DNA from: Candidatus Marivariicella framensis
Lineage (GTDB): Bacteria; Bacteroidota; Bacteroidia; Flavobacteriales; Flavobacteriaceae
Reading direction: 5' to 3'
Assembly (NCBI GenBank): GCA_905182735.1
Contig: CAJJCT010000006.1
Span: 1-62,120, forward strand
Length of the DNA stretch: 62,120 nt
Part shown: positions 1 through 9,629 of the stretch, one piece after another
Position numbering within the stretch: the first letter of the stretch is position 1
Layout of the letters: each line of letters opens with the position of its first letter
The notes under the pieces: model-generated
What the model was told of the DNA's origin: nothing
Databases searched by the model: none
What the model saw: only the letters and a program-made list of their open reading frames with translations
Program-made: the position numbers and the translations under genes

Positions 1-28
1 TAAAAATTAGTTTGTTTTTTGCGCATTG

Positions 29-36
29 CAAATGTA
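29..36 (-). promoter_or_regulatory. Candidate -7 box of a promoter reading left
   Basis: On the minus strand these bases read TACATTTG, matching the Bacteroidota -7 consensus TAnnTTTG. The box points out of the left edge of the window. From flavobacterial synteny the next gene there should be atpB, first gene of the F0F1 ATP synthase operon, so this may be its promoter. I see no convincing -33 TTG at the expected spacing. Confidence 0.35.
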
Positions 37-97
37 GGTCATTCACAAAAAATATTAAAGCACTTTTGGTATATATTTTTATTAAAGCTATTTGACC

Positions 98-484
98 TTA
101 TTCTCTTGAGTTTAAAAACCTTAAAAGTTCATATATTTCAATTATTAAACAAGCTGAATATGGAATAAAAAACGTTAAAAATTCTATATTTTGAATCTCT
201 CCATCAAAAGTAAATTTGGGATATAAAAAAAATAAAAATAAAAAAATCTTGAATAGAGTACCAGTGCAATAAAACAAAATTGTATTCGAGCTACTTGATA
301 ATGAAAAAAAAAATGTTCCTGAGTATATAATTATAGCTAGGGTAATATTAAACACATAACAGATTATAATATTTGGCGGCCATAAAAAATCAAAAATATA
401 ATACGTGGTAAGTAGATGAGCAAAAAAAAGAGGAACTAAAAAAAAAATGGTCTTAATCAAAAATTTTAATGAAGCTTTAATCAT
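98..484 (-). CDS. Small integral membrane protein in the AtpI position
   Basis: The 128-residue product is very hydrophobic, with about four predicted membrane helices (roughly residues 8-30, 35-60, 68-88 and 100-122). It has no catalytic motif that I recognise. It is the last gene in this window of a leftward operon, six bases after the AtpZ-like gene. In Flavobacteriia a hypothetical membrane protein of this size lies between AtpZ and ATP synthase subunit a. A role in assembling the F0 ring or importing Mg2+, as proposed for AtpI, is inference from position only. Confidence 0.6.
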   Translation of the reverse strand: MIKASLKFLIKTIFFLVPLFFAHLLTTYYIFDFLWPPNIIICYVFNITLAIIIYSGTFFFSLSSSSNTILFYCTGTLFKIFLFLFFLYPKFTFDGEIQNIEFLTFFIPYSACLIIEIYELLRFLNSRE

Positions 485-489
485 TTCAC

Positions 490-696
490 TTACAAATTAA
501 GATTCTTACTTTGTTTTTGTATTAAATATATTATTATGATTAGTCCAGCTGAAGAACACAGAATAGAAGGCAATTTGCTAGGAAGTAAAATCTTAGATTC
601 AATCCATAGGCCTAAATGAATCATAAGATACATCAATATGCCGATCTGAAAAGCAAGACCAGAGAATACAAGCCACTTATTAGGCTGTTTTTTCAT
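490..696 (-). CDS. AtpZ/AtpI family protein
   Basis: The 68-residue protein has a short polar N-terminus with KKQPNKW, then two membrane helices (about residues 10-32 and 42-60) joined by a short loop. This is the usual size and shape of AtpZ, an accessory protein encoded upstream of F0F1 ATP synthase genes. The conserved start, with FSGLAFQIG entering the first helix, matches the family as I remember it. Its start overlaps the end of the bactofilin gene by 17 bases, so translation of the two is probably coupled. Confidence 0.75.
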   Translation of the reverse strand: MKKQPNKWLVFSGLAFQIGILMYLMIHLGLWIESKILLPSKLPSILCSSAGLIIIIYLIQKQSKNLNL

Positions 697-1075
697 GGTT
701 TTTTGTAAATCCAGAGAGTGGCTTAATCTGATTGTCTTCTTGAGACTTCATTGAGCAATTAGCGTTAAAAGTAGCTCCTGACTCAACAATAAGTTTGCCA
801 ATAAGAACATCTCCTTCTATGTTACTTGTCGATTTTAGGAAAAGTATATTTTTAACCTTTAAAGAGCCTTTAATTTCTCCTTCAACATCGGCTGTTTCAC
901 ACTCTAAGCTCCCATTTACTTTTCCTTCTTTTCCCACAATAACCTTTCCCGAAGTTTTAATTGTTCCTTCTAAAGCTCCATCAATTCTAAAATCTGCCTC
1001 GGAAACAATATCTCCGTTAAATCTAGTGCTCTTTTCTATTCGGCTGTATTGACCGTTAATTTCTGTGTTTTTCAT
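680..1075 (-). CDS. Bactofilin (polymer-forming cytoskeletal protein)
   Basis: The 131-residue protein has the bactofilin core (about residues 15-110): repeated short beta strands with regularly spaced glycines and hydrophobics, such as DFRIDGALEGTIKTSGKV, which fold as a right-handed beta helix. Bactofilins polymerise without nucleotide and scaffold envelope enzymes. The C-terminal tail is short and polar. It lies eight bases downstream of the SprE/PorW-like gene and overlaps the AtpZ-like gene, so it belongs to the same operon. Confidence 0.85.
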   Translation of the reverse strand: MKNTEINGQYSRIEKSTRFNGDIVSEADFRIDGALEGTIKTSGKVIVGKEGKVNGSLECETADVEGEIKGSLKVKNILFLKSTSNIEGDVLIGKLIVESGATFNANCSMKSQEDNQIKPLSGFTKNHEKTA

Positions 1076-1082
1076 AATACTT

Positions 1083-3557
1083 TTAATTTACCCTTGGCCA
1101 GGATTTTTCAATAAAAATCTTTCGAAATTGGGCCGATAAAGTTACAAAATTATTTGAATCTAATAATTTCAATGTAGTTTGGGGAAGTTTTTGCTTAATG
1201 CTGTCAATTTCAAGTTTAGATTTTATACCGTGTATGACAATAAATTGATAATCACTATTATAAATATCGTTTGTTATTCTCCAGTTTTTAGTTTGAAGTT
1301 GATTTATGTTAATGTTTAGACTGTCTATTAATTGGTTTGGATCAAATTTTGAATCTTTTTTATAAGGAAAAACCCACTTAAACTGTGCTAATGTTTTTGT
1401 TTGTTCCTTGAAGCTTTTATTAATATTCTCTAGATCTGTTTTAGCTTTAACTGCGATTTTTGAGTTTGGATAATCTTTAATGATAATTGCAAGTTGCTCT
1501 TCCAGGGCCTTTTTTCCGTTTAATCTTCCAAGGATTTGAGCTTTTAAAAACATTGCTTTTGGTTCCCACTTTGATCCTGTCAATAAAACCTTTATACTTT
1601 CCATTATTGATAATGCCTCGGAATAATTTCCTTCTAAGTGTTTCTTTAATACTTTTAAATACATTGATTTAGGCGTTCTTAATTCTCCTAAAACATAATT
1701 GTCTGGATTCTGAAGAACCTTTGAGTAAACAGATTCTGGAAATTTGCTGATTAATTTTCTTTTATAATCATTTGCTAATTCATTTGATTCATCAAGATAA
1801 ATTTTATATAAATGATACAATGCTGGAGATAAAAAGACAGGAGATGCTTCATTGTCTATAAGATATTTTAAGTTTTTGATAGAGAGCTCCTTATCTTTAT
1901 ATTTTTCTTTATAAATCAATCCCAGCTTTAAAGCTGCTTGATGGTTTTGTTGTTTTAAACTATCCATTATACCCGTTGATTTAGGTATTTGATTAATATA
2001 AAAATCAACAGATTCAATTTCTATTTTTGAAATTTTATAATCATTTTTAGTTTTATTTTTTTGAAAAGAAGTGTTTTTATATTGTGCTTGAATCTTATTC
2101 CTCCAATTATCAATGTTTGGTCTTTTACCCCAAGTTGATGCGTAATACTGTTTTCCTTTCAGGACTAAATTTGGATTATAAAAATAAAATGATGAGGGGG
2201 ATTTTATTTTTAAAAATGAGTTACCCTTTTTTTCTTCACTAAGAGTCTCAAGTTTTTTAAGTTCTGCTTCTCTTTTATTTGTTAAAAATTCTTGAAAAAA
2301 CTTAATTTGCTCAGCTTTATTAAGGCTTAAAAGACTTAATAAACTATCCGTGTTTTTAAACTGATTTTCAAAATATATAACATCCGAAAGATTATCACGT
2401 TCTCTTTGAGTTTTATTTTTAATAATTCCTTCTGAAGGTAATAAAGGGATCAGGCTGTCTAGATAGTTGCCTGTTAAAAGATAATTTTTATTTTTAAAAT
2501 TAAGATCTGCTAAGTCTCTATAGTTTGCTTTTCGAGTAGAGTTGTCTATCCCCATACTCTTAAGTGACTTTGTTAAATATATTTTAACTAGGCTATCATT
2601 TTTTTTGGACAAATAATGCTCCCCTATGGCTCTATTTAGACTATGAGAAAACATCTTGTTTTCATAAACTTTTAATAGCTCCTCAATTGGCTGAACAAAT
2701 TGTGTGTCTTCCTTTTCATGAGAAAGTCTTAACGAATTTATTTTTGCATTAATCCAAAACTTTCTTGGCGCTTGCCAATTTAATTCAACTATTGAGTTAT
2801 AGTAATAAAGGGCTAGGTCTTTTGATCCCTTAGTCTCAAAAAGCTGGGCGGCAATATATGCATACCTTACTTTTCTTAGTTGGTTCTTCTCATGGTTTGC
2901 AGCTCTAATCATATAATAATTTGCTGAATCAACCTCTTTCAAGTTAATAAAAGCTTGTGCTAATGTTGCGTTTGCTTGTCCATATAGGTGGTTCTTATTA
3001 ATGAGTTGTCTGGCTAAAGGCCTAAGGTTGTTTATCGCTATTTGATTATTTTGTAATCTAATATTTGTTTTTTCTCTCCAAATTCTTCCTTCAATATAAA
3101 CTGATTCATCCGTACCGTTGTCTAATAAAAAATTAAACGCCTCTATAGCGGGGAAAAATCTTCTGTCATAATAGCGTGCTTTTCCTAAGAGTAAATATGC
3201 TTCATCAATATATGAGTTTTTTTGAGCTCCTTCTATGTTCATTGAGTGTTTTTGAATAGCTTTAACTGCTTTTTCTTCTGCTTTATCAAACCCAGGCACA
3301 ATTGTATTGTCATCAAAATTTTCTCCTTTTAAAAGAATAGGATCTGTTTTAATTATTTCAAAAAAATTATCTTCTATAGTGGCATTTAAAATGTCTTCTC
3401 CTACTTTTAAGGCCTCTTTTCCATTAAAAACAACATTGTATTTAGTATTAATACTATGGTATTGTTTGTTTAAAAATCGATTTTTTTGAGTTGAACAAGA
3501 AGCTATTATTAAACAAAAAGTAAGAGAAAAGTAAAATGGCCTGTAGAAGTATTTCAA
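1083..3557 (-). CDS. sprE: SprE/PorW-like type IX secretion TPR lipoprotein
   Basis: The 824-residue protein starts with a lipoprotein signal peptide ending in the lipobox IASC (Cys21). The mature N-terminus continues with a segment containing NTKYNVVFNG, which I recognise from flavobacterial SprE. Most of the rest is TPR-like helical repeats with a linker region around residues 440-540. SprE/PorW is an envelope lipoprotein required for type IX secretion and gliding in Flavobacterium and Porphyromonas. Its place upstream of bactofilin, AtpZ and the atp genes is the usual flavobacterial arrangement. The call rests on the N-terminal signature, length and synteny. Confidence 0.8.
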   Translation of the reverse strand: MKYFYRPFYFSLTFCLIIASCSTQKNRFLNKQYHSINTKYNVVFNGKEALKVGEDILNATIEDNFFEIIKTDPILLKGENFDDNTIVPGFDKAEEKAVKAIQKHSMNIEGAQKNSYIDEAYLLLGKARYYDRRFFPAIEAFNFLLDNGTDESVYIEGRIWREKTNIRLQNNQIAINNLRPLARQLINKNHLYGQANATLAQAFINLKEVDSANYYMIRAANHEKNQLRKVRYAYIAAQLFETKGSKDLALYYYNSIVELNWQAPRKFWINAKINSLRLSHEKEDTQFVQPIEELLKVYENKMFSHSLNRAIGEHYLSKKNDSLVKIYLTKSLKSMGIDNSTRKANYRDLADLNFKNKNYLLTGNYLDSLIPLLPSEGIIKNKTQRERDNLSDVIYFENQFKNTDSLLSLLSLNKAEQIKFFQEFLTNKREAELKKLETLSEEKKGNSFLKIKSPSSFYFYNPNLVLKGKQYYASTWGKRPNIDNWRNKIQAQYKNTSFQKNKTKNDYKISKIEIESVDFYINQIPKSTGIMDSLKQQNHQAALKLGLIYKEKYKDKELSIKNLKYLIDNEASPVFLSPALYHLYKIYLDESNELANDYKRKLISKFPESVYSKVLQNPDNYVLGELRTPKSMYLKVLKKHLEGNYSEALSIMESIKVLLTGSKWEPKAMFLKAQILGRLNGKKALEEQLAIIIKDYPNSKIAVKAKTDLENINKSFKEQTKTLAQFKWVFPYKKDSKFDPNQLIDSLNININQLQTKNWRITNDIYNSDYQFIVIHGIKSKLEIDSIKQKLPQTTLKLLDSNNFVTLSAQFRKIFIEKSWPRVN

Positions 3558-3612
3558 AATGGCTTTTTTCTTATAACTAAAAAAGCAGCTTTTTATTATA
3601 AATTAAAAAGGT

Positions 3613-4308
3613 TTAAAGAGTAAAATAGCTCTCAAGTTCTTTAAGTGTGGCTTTATTAGTTTCAATGTCTTTGATGATCTGACCTTTTTCAAGTAAAACT
3701 ATACGGTTACATACTTCTGTAACGTGACTTAAATCATGACTAGAAATTAAAAAAGTAGTTTGATCATTCTTGACGAACTCTTGTATTAATTTCTTAAGAA
3801 GAATTTGTGAACTGGGATCTAAACTTGAAAAGGGTTCGTCAAGAATAACCAGTTCGGGTAAACCAATAAAAGAGGCTGTAATTCCAACTTTTTTTTGATT
3901 CCCTTTAGATAGGTCTCTAATATATTTTTTTTGATTCAAAATTTCATCCTTAAAAAAGCCAGAAAACTGCTCAAGCCAATCCTTTAATGTTTCATTTTTA
4001 ACGCCTCTTAATTGTGCTATAAATTCAAAATATTCTTCAGGCGTTAAATATCCAATTATGAAAGTGCTATCTATAAATGCGCTTGTTTTGGCCTTCCAAG
4101 ACTCATCTTTAGAAACTTTAATTCCCTGATTTAGTATGTCTCCTGAAGTGGGCTCAACCAAATCTAAAAGTAAACTAAAAAGAGTTGTTTTTCCGGCACC
4201 ATTATTTCCTACTAGTCCAAAGCAAGAGCCTTTAGCAATTTCAAGGCTTGAAATATTAAGTACAGTTTTTCCAGAGTAGATTTTTGATAGATCCTTTATG
4301 TTAATCAT
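3613..4308 (-). CDS. ABC transporter ATP-binding protein
   Basis: The 231-residue ATPase subunit has all expected motifs: Walker A GNNGAGKT near residue 36, a signature-like LSKGNQKK, Walker B LVILDEP followed by the D-loop SSLD, and the switch histidine in ISSHD. The length is typical of a single nucleotide-binding domain. It starts one base after the DUF5687 membrane protein ends, so the two very likely form one exporter-type ABC system. The substrate is unknown. Confidence 0.9.
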   Translation of the reverse strand: MINIKDLSKIYSGKTVLNISSLEIAKGSCFGLVGNNGAGKTTLFSLLLDLVEPTSGDILNQGIKVSKDESWKAKTSAFIDSTFIIGYLTPEEYFEFIAQLRGVKNETLKDWLEQFSGFFKDEILNQKKYIRDLSKGNQKKVGITASFIGLPELVILDEPFSSLDPSSQILLKKLIQEFVKNDQTTFLISSHDLSHVTEVCNRIVLLEKGQIIKDIETNKATLKELESYFTL

Positions 4309-4309
4309 T

Positions 4310-5842
4310 TTAATTATTTGTTTGATATGCTTCTAGAGTTTTATATTTATGCTTTTTAAACACCTTCTCAATTTGACTAATTATTAGACTGTGTAAGGTT
4401 ATCCCTAACACCCCAAATAGTCCCACTAATAAAATTCCTATTTCTTCTGTAAATAAAAATTGCCCTACCCAATAAATTAAAACTGGTAATCCCATTTTAG
4501 GAAGAACAAAAAGAAACTGAGTAATACTAAATGCCTGAGTGTTTTCAAAAGCTTTAGCCTTTACATTTAATTTTAAAGGACTTTTATTTAATACTCCTGA
4601 AATAATCGTGATGTATCCTCCTAATCCCAGATTAAAAAAAGCACCTGCTATTATCATACTGTATATTTTTAATCCATAGTAAAGGTATGGAAGGGAAAGG
4701 ATAGTAGCTATAACTGTTGCTGCAATCATTAAAACTAGCTTAGACTCTAAGTATTTTTTGTAAGAAAGGTTTTGAACCATTAAAAGAGGGTAATATTCGC
4801 TATCCCATGAAGGAATATATTGTCCAAAAGTCATCATAAACCCTCCTGTTATAAATAGAGAAGCAAACATTAATAACGCTCCGCTTTCTTTGTAAAGGTC
4901 TGGCGTAAAAAATATTACCCCATAAAATAAAAATAAAAATGACATGAGCACAACTTGTTTTGCCCTCGCGTTTCTAATAATCAATCTTATATCATTTTTT
5001 ATTAATGATCCTAGTTTCCCAAAGCGATTTAAGAATGTTAACTTTTCTCCTATTATTTTTTCTTTACCTTTTGAGAGTCCCTTGTCTAAATAGCATTCTT
5101 TAATTAAGAATTTAAATAGCAAGAAGTAAGAAGCGGCAAGACTAAAAAAAACAATAAATAAATAAATTGGATTGGAGTATATTTTGTCAAGTCCAAAACC
5201 AAAAAAAGTGAAAATATCAAAATAATTAAATTTCTGAAAAGCGTATAAAAAAAACACAACGCCGATAATTGTTTTTAAAATTGAACTATTTTTATTTACT
5301 AGAAAAACTAAATTATTCAACATCCATGTAATCATTTGGAGACAAACCCACCAGGAAAAAATACCCAAAATGCTTCTTCTTGAAAATTCGACTTCATCTC
5401 CTGGGCCTCCTGAAAAAATAAAAACAATTGCAAATGGTAAAAAATAAAATATTGGGGAAGAATTGTAAATTGAAAACGTAGACTTTAATATTGTGTTTAG
5501 AATTATATATTTTTTAGTTATTGGCGTTATTAATAGCTGTTGTATCTCATTTGTAGGAAGAGCTTGAAAAAAATATCTAACTATGAAGGCAAAAATAAAA
5601 TAATATAACAGATAACTGTTTACTATTGATAAAGGGGATTGATCAGGAAATTCTTTTTCTAATAAAAAAACGGAAATTCCACTAAAAAAAATTGCTGCAA
5701 GCGAGAAATAGGTTATAAAAAATCCTATTAAAACTTTAACTGCTAATTTAGCTCCGAATTGAGGGGCTCTTGAAAACTGCTTCCATTTAAGTTCAAGAAA
5801 TTTACCTGTCATGATTTTATTCAGAATTGTCGCAATATACAT
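4310..5842 (-). CDS. DUF5687 family membrane protein (ABC permease partner)
   Basis: The 510-residue polytopic membrane protein has about twelve hydrophobic segments. The N-terminal motif LKWKQFSRAPQ and the pairing with a following ABC ATPase match the DUF5687 family of Bacteroidota, which resembles ABC-2 type permeases. It heads the leftward operon that continues through the ATPase and probably SprE. Transport function is inferred from the neighbour; the substrate cannot be read from the sequence. Confidence 0.75.
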   Translation of the reverse strand: MYIATILNKIMTGKFLELKWKQFSRAPQFGAKLAVKVLIGFFITYFSLAAIFFSGISVFLLEKEFPDQSPLSIVNSYLLYYFIFAFIVRYFFQALPTNEIQQLLITPITKKYIILNTILKSTFSIYNSSPIFYFLPFAIVFIFSGGPGDEVEFSRRSILGIFSWWVCLQMITWMLNNLVFLVNKNSSILKTIIGVVFFLYAFQKFNYFDIFTFFGFGLDKIYSNPIYLFIVFFSLAASYFLLFKFLIKECYLDKGLSKGKEKIIGEKLTFLNRFGKLGSLIKNDIRLIIRNARAKQVVLMSFLFLFYGVIFFTPDLYKESGALLMFASLFITGGFMMTFGQYIPSWDSEYYPLLMVQNLSYKKYLESKLVLMIAATVIATILSLPYLYYGLKIYSMIIAGAFFNLGLGGYITIISGVLNKSPLKLNVKAKAFENTQAFSITQFLFVLPKMGLPVLIYWVGQFLFTEEIGILLVGLFGVLGITLHSLIISQIEKVFKKHKYKTLEAYQTNN

Positions 5843-5909
5843 ACTTAATTGCTTTAGACAACTATATTTTATAGATCATTATTTAGAGTTTTTATTTATT
5901 AAAATGATG

Positions 5910-5917
5910 TAATTTTG
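5910..5917 (+). promoter_or_regulatory. Candidate -7 box for the ferredoxin reductase gene
   Basis: The octamer TAATTTTG fits TAnnTTTG and lies 31 bases before the start codon of the reductase, in the divergent gap to the DUF5687 gene. No clear -33 TTG is seen, so support is only positional. Confidence 0.35.
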
Positions 5918-5948
5918 AATTATTCAAATAATTTTATTTATAAGCTAC

Positions 5949-6980
5949 ATGTCTAATTTTAATCTTTTAAAAGTCATCGAAATTGATAATCTCACATCAG
6001 ATTCTGTCGCTTTATCATTCGAAATACCAGAGAAATTTAAAAAAAAATATAATTTTATTTCTGGCCAATATCTTTCTTTAGAAATAATTATTGATAATAT
6101 AAAAGTTAGAAGATCATATTCTATATGTTCAGGCCCTAATGAGTCTTTAAGAGTTGGTATTAAGAAGGTTCAAGGGGGGGTGTTTTCAAGTTATGCTGTC
6201 GATAAAATTAAAAAAGGAGATTTAATCAACGTGAGTTATCCAGAGGGCCGGTTTTGTTATAAATCTAATTCTGGAAAAGAAATCATAACAGGAATAGCAG
6301 CTGGAAGTGGTATCACTCCTATTTTATCAATTGCTCAGTCAGTTTTAGCTGCAAATATTAAGAATGAATTTAGATTAATCTATGGAAATAAATCTCTTTC
6401 AAAGGAAATGTTTTCCTCAGAGATAAACGCTTTAAAGGTTCTGTATTCTGAGCGATTAAAAGTCATTAATGTTTACAGTCAATCAAATGAGAAGGAAAGT
6501 AAGTTTGGACGAATTGATGAGTCTATTATAAGTTATTATGAAAATCAATATGGAATTGCTGACAAGTATTTTATTTGTGGACCAGAGTCAATGATTTATT
6601 CTATTTCAGATAATTTATTGACAAAGAAAATACCAAAAGACAAGATTTTTTATGAATTATTTACAACCAGTCAAAAAAATATTGCTGAAACTGAAAAAAA
6701 AAATTCAAAATTAGATATTGTTTATGATGGTGAAGTGTATCAAATAGGAGATATTTCAGGAAAAACAGTTTTAGAGGCGGCAATTGAATCAGACATTGAT
6801 GTTCCTTACTCTTGTCAAGGTGGGATATGTAGTAGTTGTATCGCAAAAGTTGTAGCTGGAAGTGCCAAAATGAAAGCTAATCAAATACTTACAGAAGAAG
6901 AAATTGAAGATGGGCTAATATTAACTTGCCAAGCTGAATCTCAACAAGAATACCTTAAGGTTGATTTTGACGATGTTTAA
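5949..6980 (+). CDS. Ferredoxin/flavodoxin-type NAD(P)H oxidoreductase with 2Fe-2S domain
   Basis: The 343-residue protein has an N-terminal FAD-binding barrel with RRSYSICS (about residues 55-62), a nucleotide-binding domain with GIAAGSGITP (about 115-124), and a C-terminal plant-type 2Fe-2S ferredoxin domain. Cluster ligands are Cys289, Cys294, Cys297 and Cys327. This is the PaaE-like layout: electrons pass from NAD(P)H through FAD to the cluster and on to a partner oxygenase or desaturase. No partner is encoded nearby, so the acceptor is unknown. The reading frame contains a run of seven G at 6174-6180. Its end overlaps the convergent GT9 gene by four bases. Confidence 0.85.
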   Translation: MSNFNLLKVIEIDNLTSDSVALSFEIPEKFKKKYNFISGQYLSLEIIIDNIKVRRSYSICSGPNESLRVGIKKVQGGVFSSYAVDKIKKGDLINVSYPEGRFCYKSNSGKEIITGIAAGSGITPILSIAQSVLAANIKNEFRLIYGNKSLSKEMFSSEINALKVLYSERLKVINVYSQSNEKESKFGRIDESIISYYENQYGIADKYFICGPESMIYSISDNLLTKKIPKDKIFYELFTTSQKNIAETEKKNSKLDIVYDGEVYQIGDISGKTVLEAAIESDIDVPYSCQGGICSSCIAKVVAGSAKMKANQILTEEEIEDGLILTCQAESQQEYLKVDFDDV

Positions 6981-8020
6981 TTGTTGTTTTCTTCTAAAAT
7001 TTCTATAGCCTTTTCAATCACAGCTTTTGGAGAAATAGTTCTAAAGGCATTTTCATAACCCCTAGGTATTTTTTTTCCATAAATAGAAGTAGGTATTCCA
7101 GGATATTTAATACGATCTGAGCAAATTGAATTGTCTTCTGGTTGGCCAAATGGAGCAAAACCGGCATATGGATGAGTCTGTCCCCAAAGGGTAATTACTG
7201 GGACCCCTGCATTTGAAGCTAAGTGTCCATTTAAACTGTCCATACTAATCATAAGATCTAAAAAAGGAAAGGCCTTAAGTTGTTCTTTAAAGTCTAATTC
7301 CTTTGATGCGTTCCAGCAATTTGAATAAGCTTTTGTCCAAACGGATAAAAGATCTTCTTCTTTTTTTCCAGCACCCAGCAAAAATATTTTATAGTCTCTT
7401 TGTAAAAAAACTATGACCTGCTGCATTAAATCTAAAGGATATGTTTTTCCTTCAAAAGAAGCAAAAGGAGCTATTCCTATCCATTTTTTTTTATCTGAAT
7501 AAAAAACTTCTTTCAGTTTTTCTGGTAAAGAATTATTATGAGATAATTCATTTTTAGTAATGTCAATAGAAAATCCAAGTTTTGAAAAAACTTTTGAATA
7601 TCTAAAAACAGTAGGTGTTAAAGGTTCAAAGTGTTTATTTCTAATTCTTGTTAAAGCTTTTTTTTGTCTTCTTCCTTTATCAATACTTTTAACCTTATAT
7701 CCCAGTATTTTAAAAAGCAAACCTATTACTCTTGTTCTTATAACAAAATGAAGATCAGCTATATGAGTTGGCTTGATAAGTTTAAGGATTTTAAAAAGTT
7801 TATATATTCCATTTAAACCTTTATAATCATTTTCTATATCAAGAGATATGAAGTTAATATTAACAAACTCTTCAAATAGCGGAGCCATTTTAGGTCGACT
7901 AGCTAAATTAAATTCAACATTTGGATATTGCTTGGATAAAGCTCTAAGTACCGGTATCATAATGGCTATGTCTCCAAAAGAAGAAAAGCGAAGTATCAAT
8001 ACTTTTTTAGCTCGTTTCAT
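6977..8020 (-). CDS. Glycosyltransferase family 9 (heptosyltransferase-like)
   Basis: The 347-residue protein has the GT9 GT-B fold pattern: N-terminal KVLILRFSSFGDIAI, where the FG-D-I segment is diagnostic, and in the C-terminal half the nucleotide-sugar region with SMDSLNGHLASNAGVPVITLWG. GT9 enzymes add heptose or similar sugars to the lipopolysaccharide core on the cytoplasmic face of the inner membrane. It follows the DUF4254 gene by four bases, the usual flavobacterial pair. The actual sugar is unknown. Confidence 0.85.
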   Translation of the reverse strand: MKRAKKVLILRFSSFGDIAIMIPVLRALSKQYPNVEFNLASRPKMAPLFEEFVNINFISLDIENDYKGLNGIYKLFKILKLIKPTHIADLHFVIRTRVIGLLFKILGYKVKSIDKGRRQKKALTRIRNKHFEPLTPTVFRYSKVFSKLGFSIDITKNELSHNNSLPEKLKEVFYSDKKKWIGIAPFASFEGKTYPLDLMQQVIVFLQRDYKIFLLGAGKKEEDLLSVWTKAYSNCWNASKELDFKEQLKAFPFLDLMISMDSLNGHLASNAGVPVITLWGQTHPYAGFAPFGQPEDNSICSDRIKYPGIPTSIYGKKIPRGYENAFRTISPKAVIEKAIEILEENNN

Positions 8021-8024
8021 TCAG

Positions 8025-8666
8025 TTACTTTCCGTCCTTGTAGAGGACAGGGTTTAATTCCTCATCATTATACATTTTCATTTGCTTATAGACCTTCATG
8101 TATTTTTTACCTTTAGAAATGTGATCTAATAATGAATCTATTGCGTTTGATAAATCAGTTTTTTGATCTAATAAAATATTTAACTTGGATTTGCAGGCTA
8201 TTTTATGTTTCTCAGATGCATTTTTTCGATTTACTTGTTCTTCCATGTGATATATTTTTAATGCCAGAATTGAAAGTCTATCAATTGCCCATGCTGGACT
8301 TTCAGAATTGACTTCTGCATTTTTTAATACTTCAACATCTTTGTAATTGTCAAGAAAATAACTATCAATATACTCGACCATATCAGTTCTGTCTTGATTC
8401 GATGAATCAATTTTTCTTTTAAGTTCCATACCTTTTTTTGGATCGATATTTGGGTCTCTTATTAAATCTTCATAATGCCATTGAACCGTATCAATCCAAT
8501 TTTTTCTATATAATAGATGATCAAAAGTATTTGTAAGGAAAGGGTTTTTAAATAGTTGATCTACGGAATTTAAAACATGGTATTGATCAATTACATTATT
8601 AAAAATGTCAAGAGCTTTTTTACTTATGCTGTTTGAGTTCACAGATTTAGATTTTCTTAAGTACAT
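8025..8666 (-). CDS. DUF4254 family protein
   Basis: The 213-residue, mostly helical, charged soluble protein contains the segments NWIDTVQWHYEDLIRDP and DRLSILALKIYHMEEQ, which I recognise from DUF4254. This family is typically encoded next to a GT9 glycosyltransferase in Bacteroidota, as here. Its biochemical role is not established; involvement in lipopolysaccharide core synthesis is inference from context. Confidence 0.75.
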   Translation of the reverse strand: MYLRKSKSVNSNSISKKALDIFNNVIDQYHVLNSVDQLFKNPFLTNTFDHLLYRKNWIDTVQWHYEDLIRDPNIDPKKGMELKRKIDSSNQDRTDMVEYIDSYFLDNYKDVEVLKNAEVNSESPAWAIDRLSILALKIYHMEEQVNRKNASEKHKIACKSKLNILLDQKTDLSNAIDSLLDHISKGKKYMKVYKQMKMYNDEELNPVLYKDGK

Positions 8667-8699
8667 AATTTAATCAAAGATACTATTTGCTAGATGGAA

Positions 8700-9629
8700 T
8701 CAAAAAGAATAATATATGTTCAAGGCAGAAAAAAACAAGATGGCTACTAAAAAAGATTCTTTCAAGATCATTTTCTGCGTTACCCTAATTAAAAGCTCTA
8801 ATCCATACAATATTGATACTGTTAATATCATTAAAGTTTCTGGAGATCTGATAAAACTAATTACCAATAAATGAGCAACGAAAAGTGTTATCCTACTATA
8901 GTGTGTGTTTCTCTCTAGTTTATATAAGTTTTTTTTGTTGACAAACACTAATGTTAATAAAGCAATTATGCTTAAAGTTATTAAACCAACTCCTTGGATG
9001 CTGTTTGTTATTTGAAAATAAAAATCTTTTTCACTATTAATTAATTTATAAAAAGGTGTGTTAAGTGTTGAAAATGTATTGATTGTTAGTGCCATAAACC
9101 ATGTTAAAGCTGTTGGCAAAACAACTGCAATAATTTTACTAAGCGTGAATTTACCTGTTAGGAAAATTCTTACTACCATTAAAGCTAAATATATTATGAA
9201 ATAGGGCGTGAACAAAATGGAAAAACTAATAAGTATTCCAACTTCTATTAGAGATTCTTCTTTTATATTATCTATTGATAAACTATATTTTCTAGTTGCT
9301 AGAAATAAAAAGTATCCGCCAAGAACCCACTCTAAGTTCATTATTTCATATGGCATAAAAGAAACTAGTGCTGGGAATAAAAGCAAATAAATAATTGGCC
9401 TTTCTGTTGTATTAATTCCATCATTTTTAGCAGAATTTTTTATCCACCTGTTATAGCCCTGAAGCATCATCATAAATAAAACTATAAAGACGAAGTAATT
9501 TGTTAATGAAGGTTCGTTTATTTGAGAATTGTGATTTTCTCTTATTTTGAATATTACAACAACAGTCAAATATATATATGATAATATACTAGCTAAATAA
9601 GAAGATTTGCTGTATAGCTTTGTGAGCAT
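8700..9629 (-). CDS. DUF6427 family membrane protein
   Basis: The 309-residue multi-pass membrane protein has eight to ten hydrophobic segments and few polar loops. Size, position next to DUF4254 and GT9, and divergence from the small DUF6341 gene fit the flavobacterial DUF6427 family. It is 33 bases upstream of DUF4254 and probably leads that operon. No catalytic residues are evident. A role in envelope polysaccharide handling would be a guess from neighbours. Confidence 0.65.
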   Translation of the reverse strand: MLTKLYSKSSYLASILSYIYLTVVVIFKIRENHNSQINEPSLTNYFVFIVLFMMMLQGYNRWIKNSAKNDGINTTERPIIYLLLFPALVSFMPYEIMNLEWVLGGYFLFLATRKYSLSIDNIKEESLIEVGILISFSILFTPYFIIYLALMVVRIFLTGKFTLSKIIAVVLPTALTWFMALTINTFSTLNTPFYKLINSEKDFYFQITNSIQGVGLITLSIIALLTLVFVNKKNLYKLERNTHYSRITLFVAHLLVISFIRSPETLMILTVSILYGLELLIRVTQKMILKESFLVAILFFSALNIYYSF

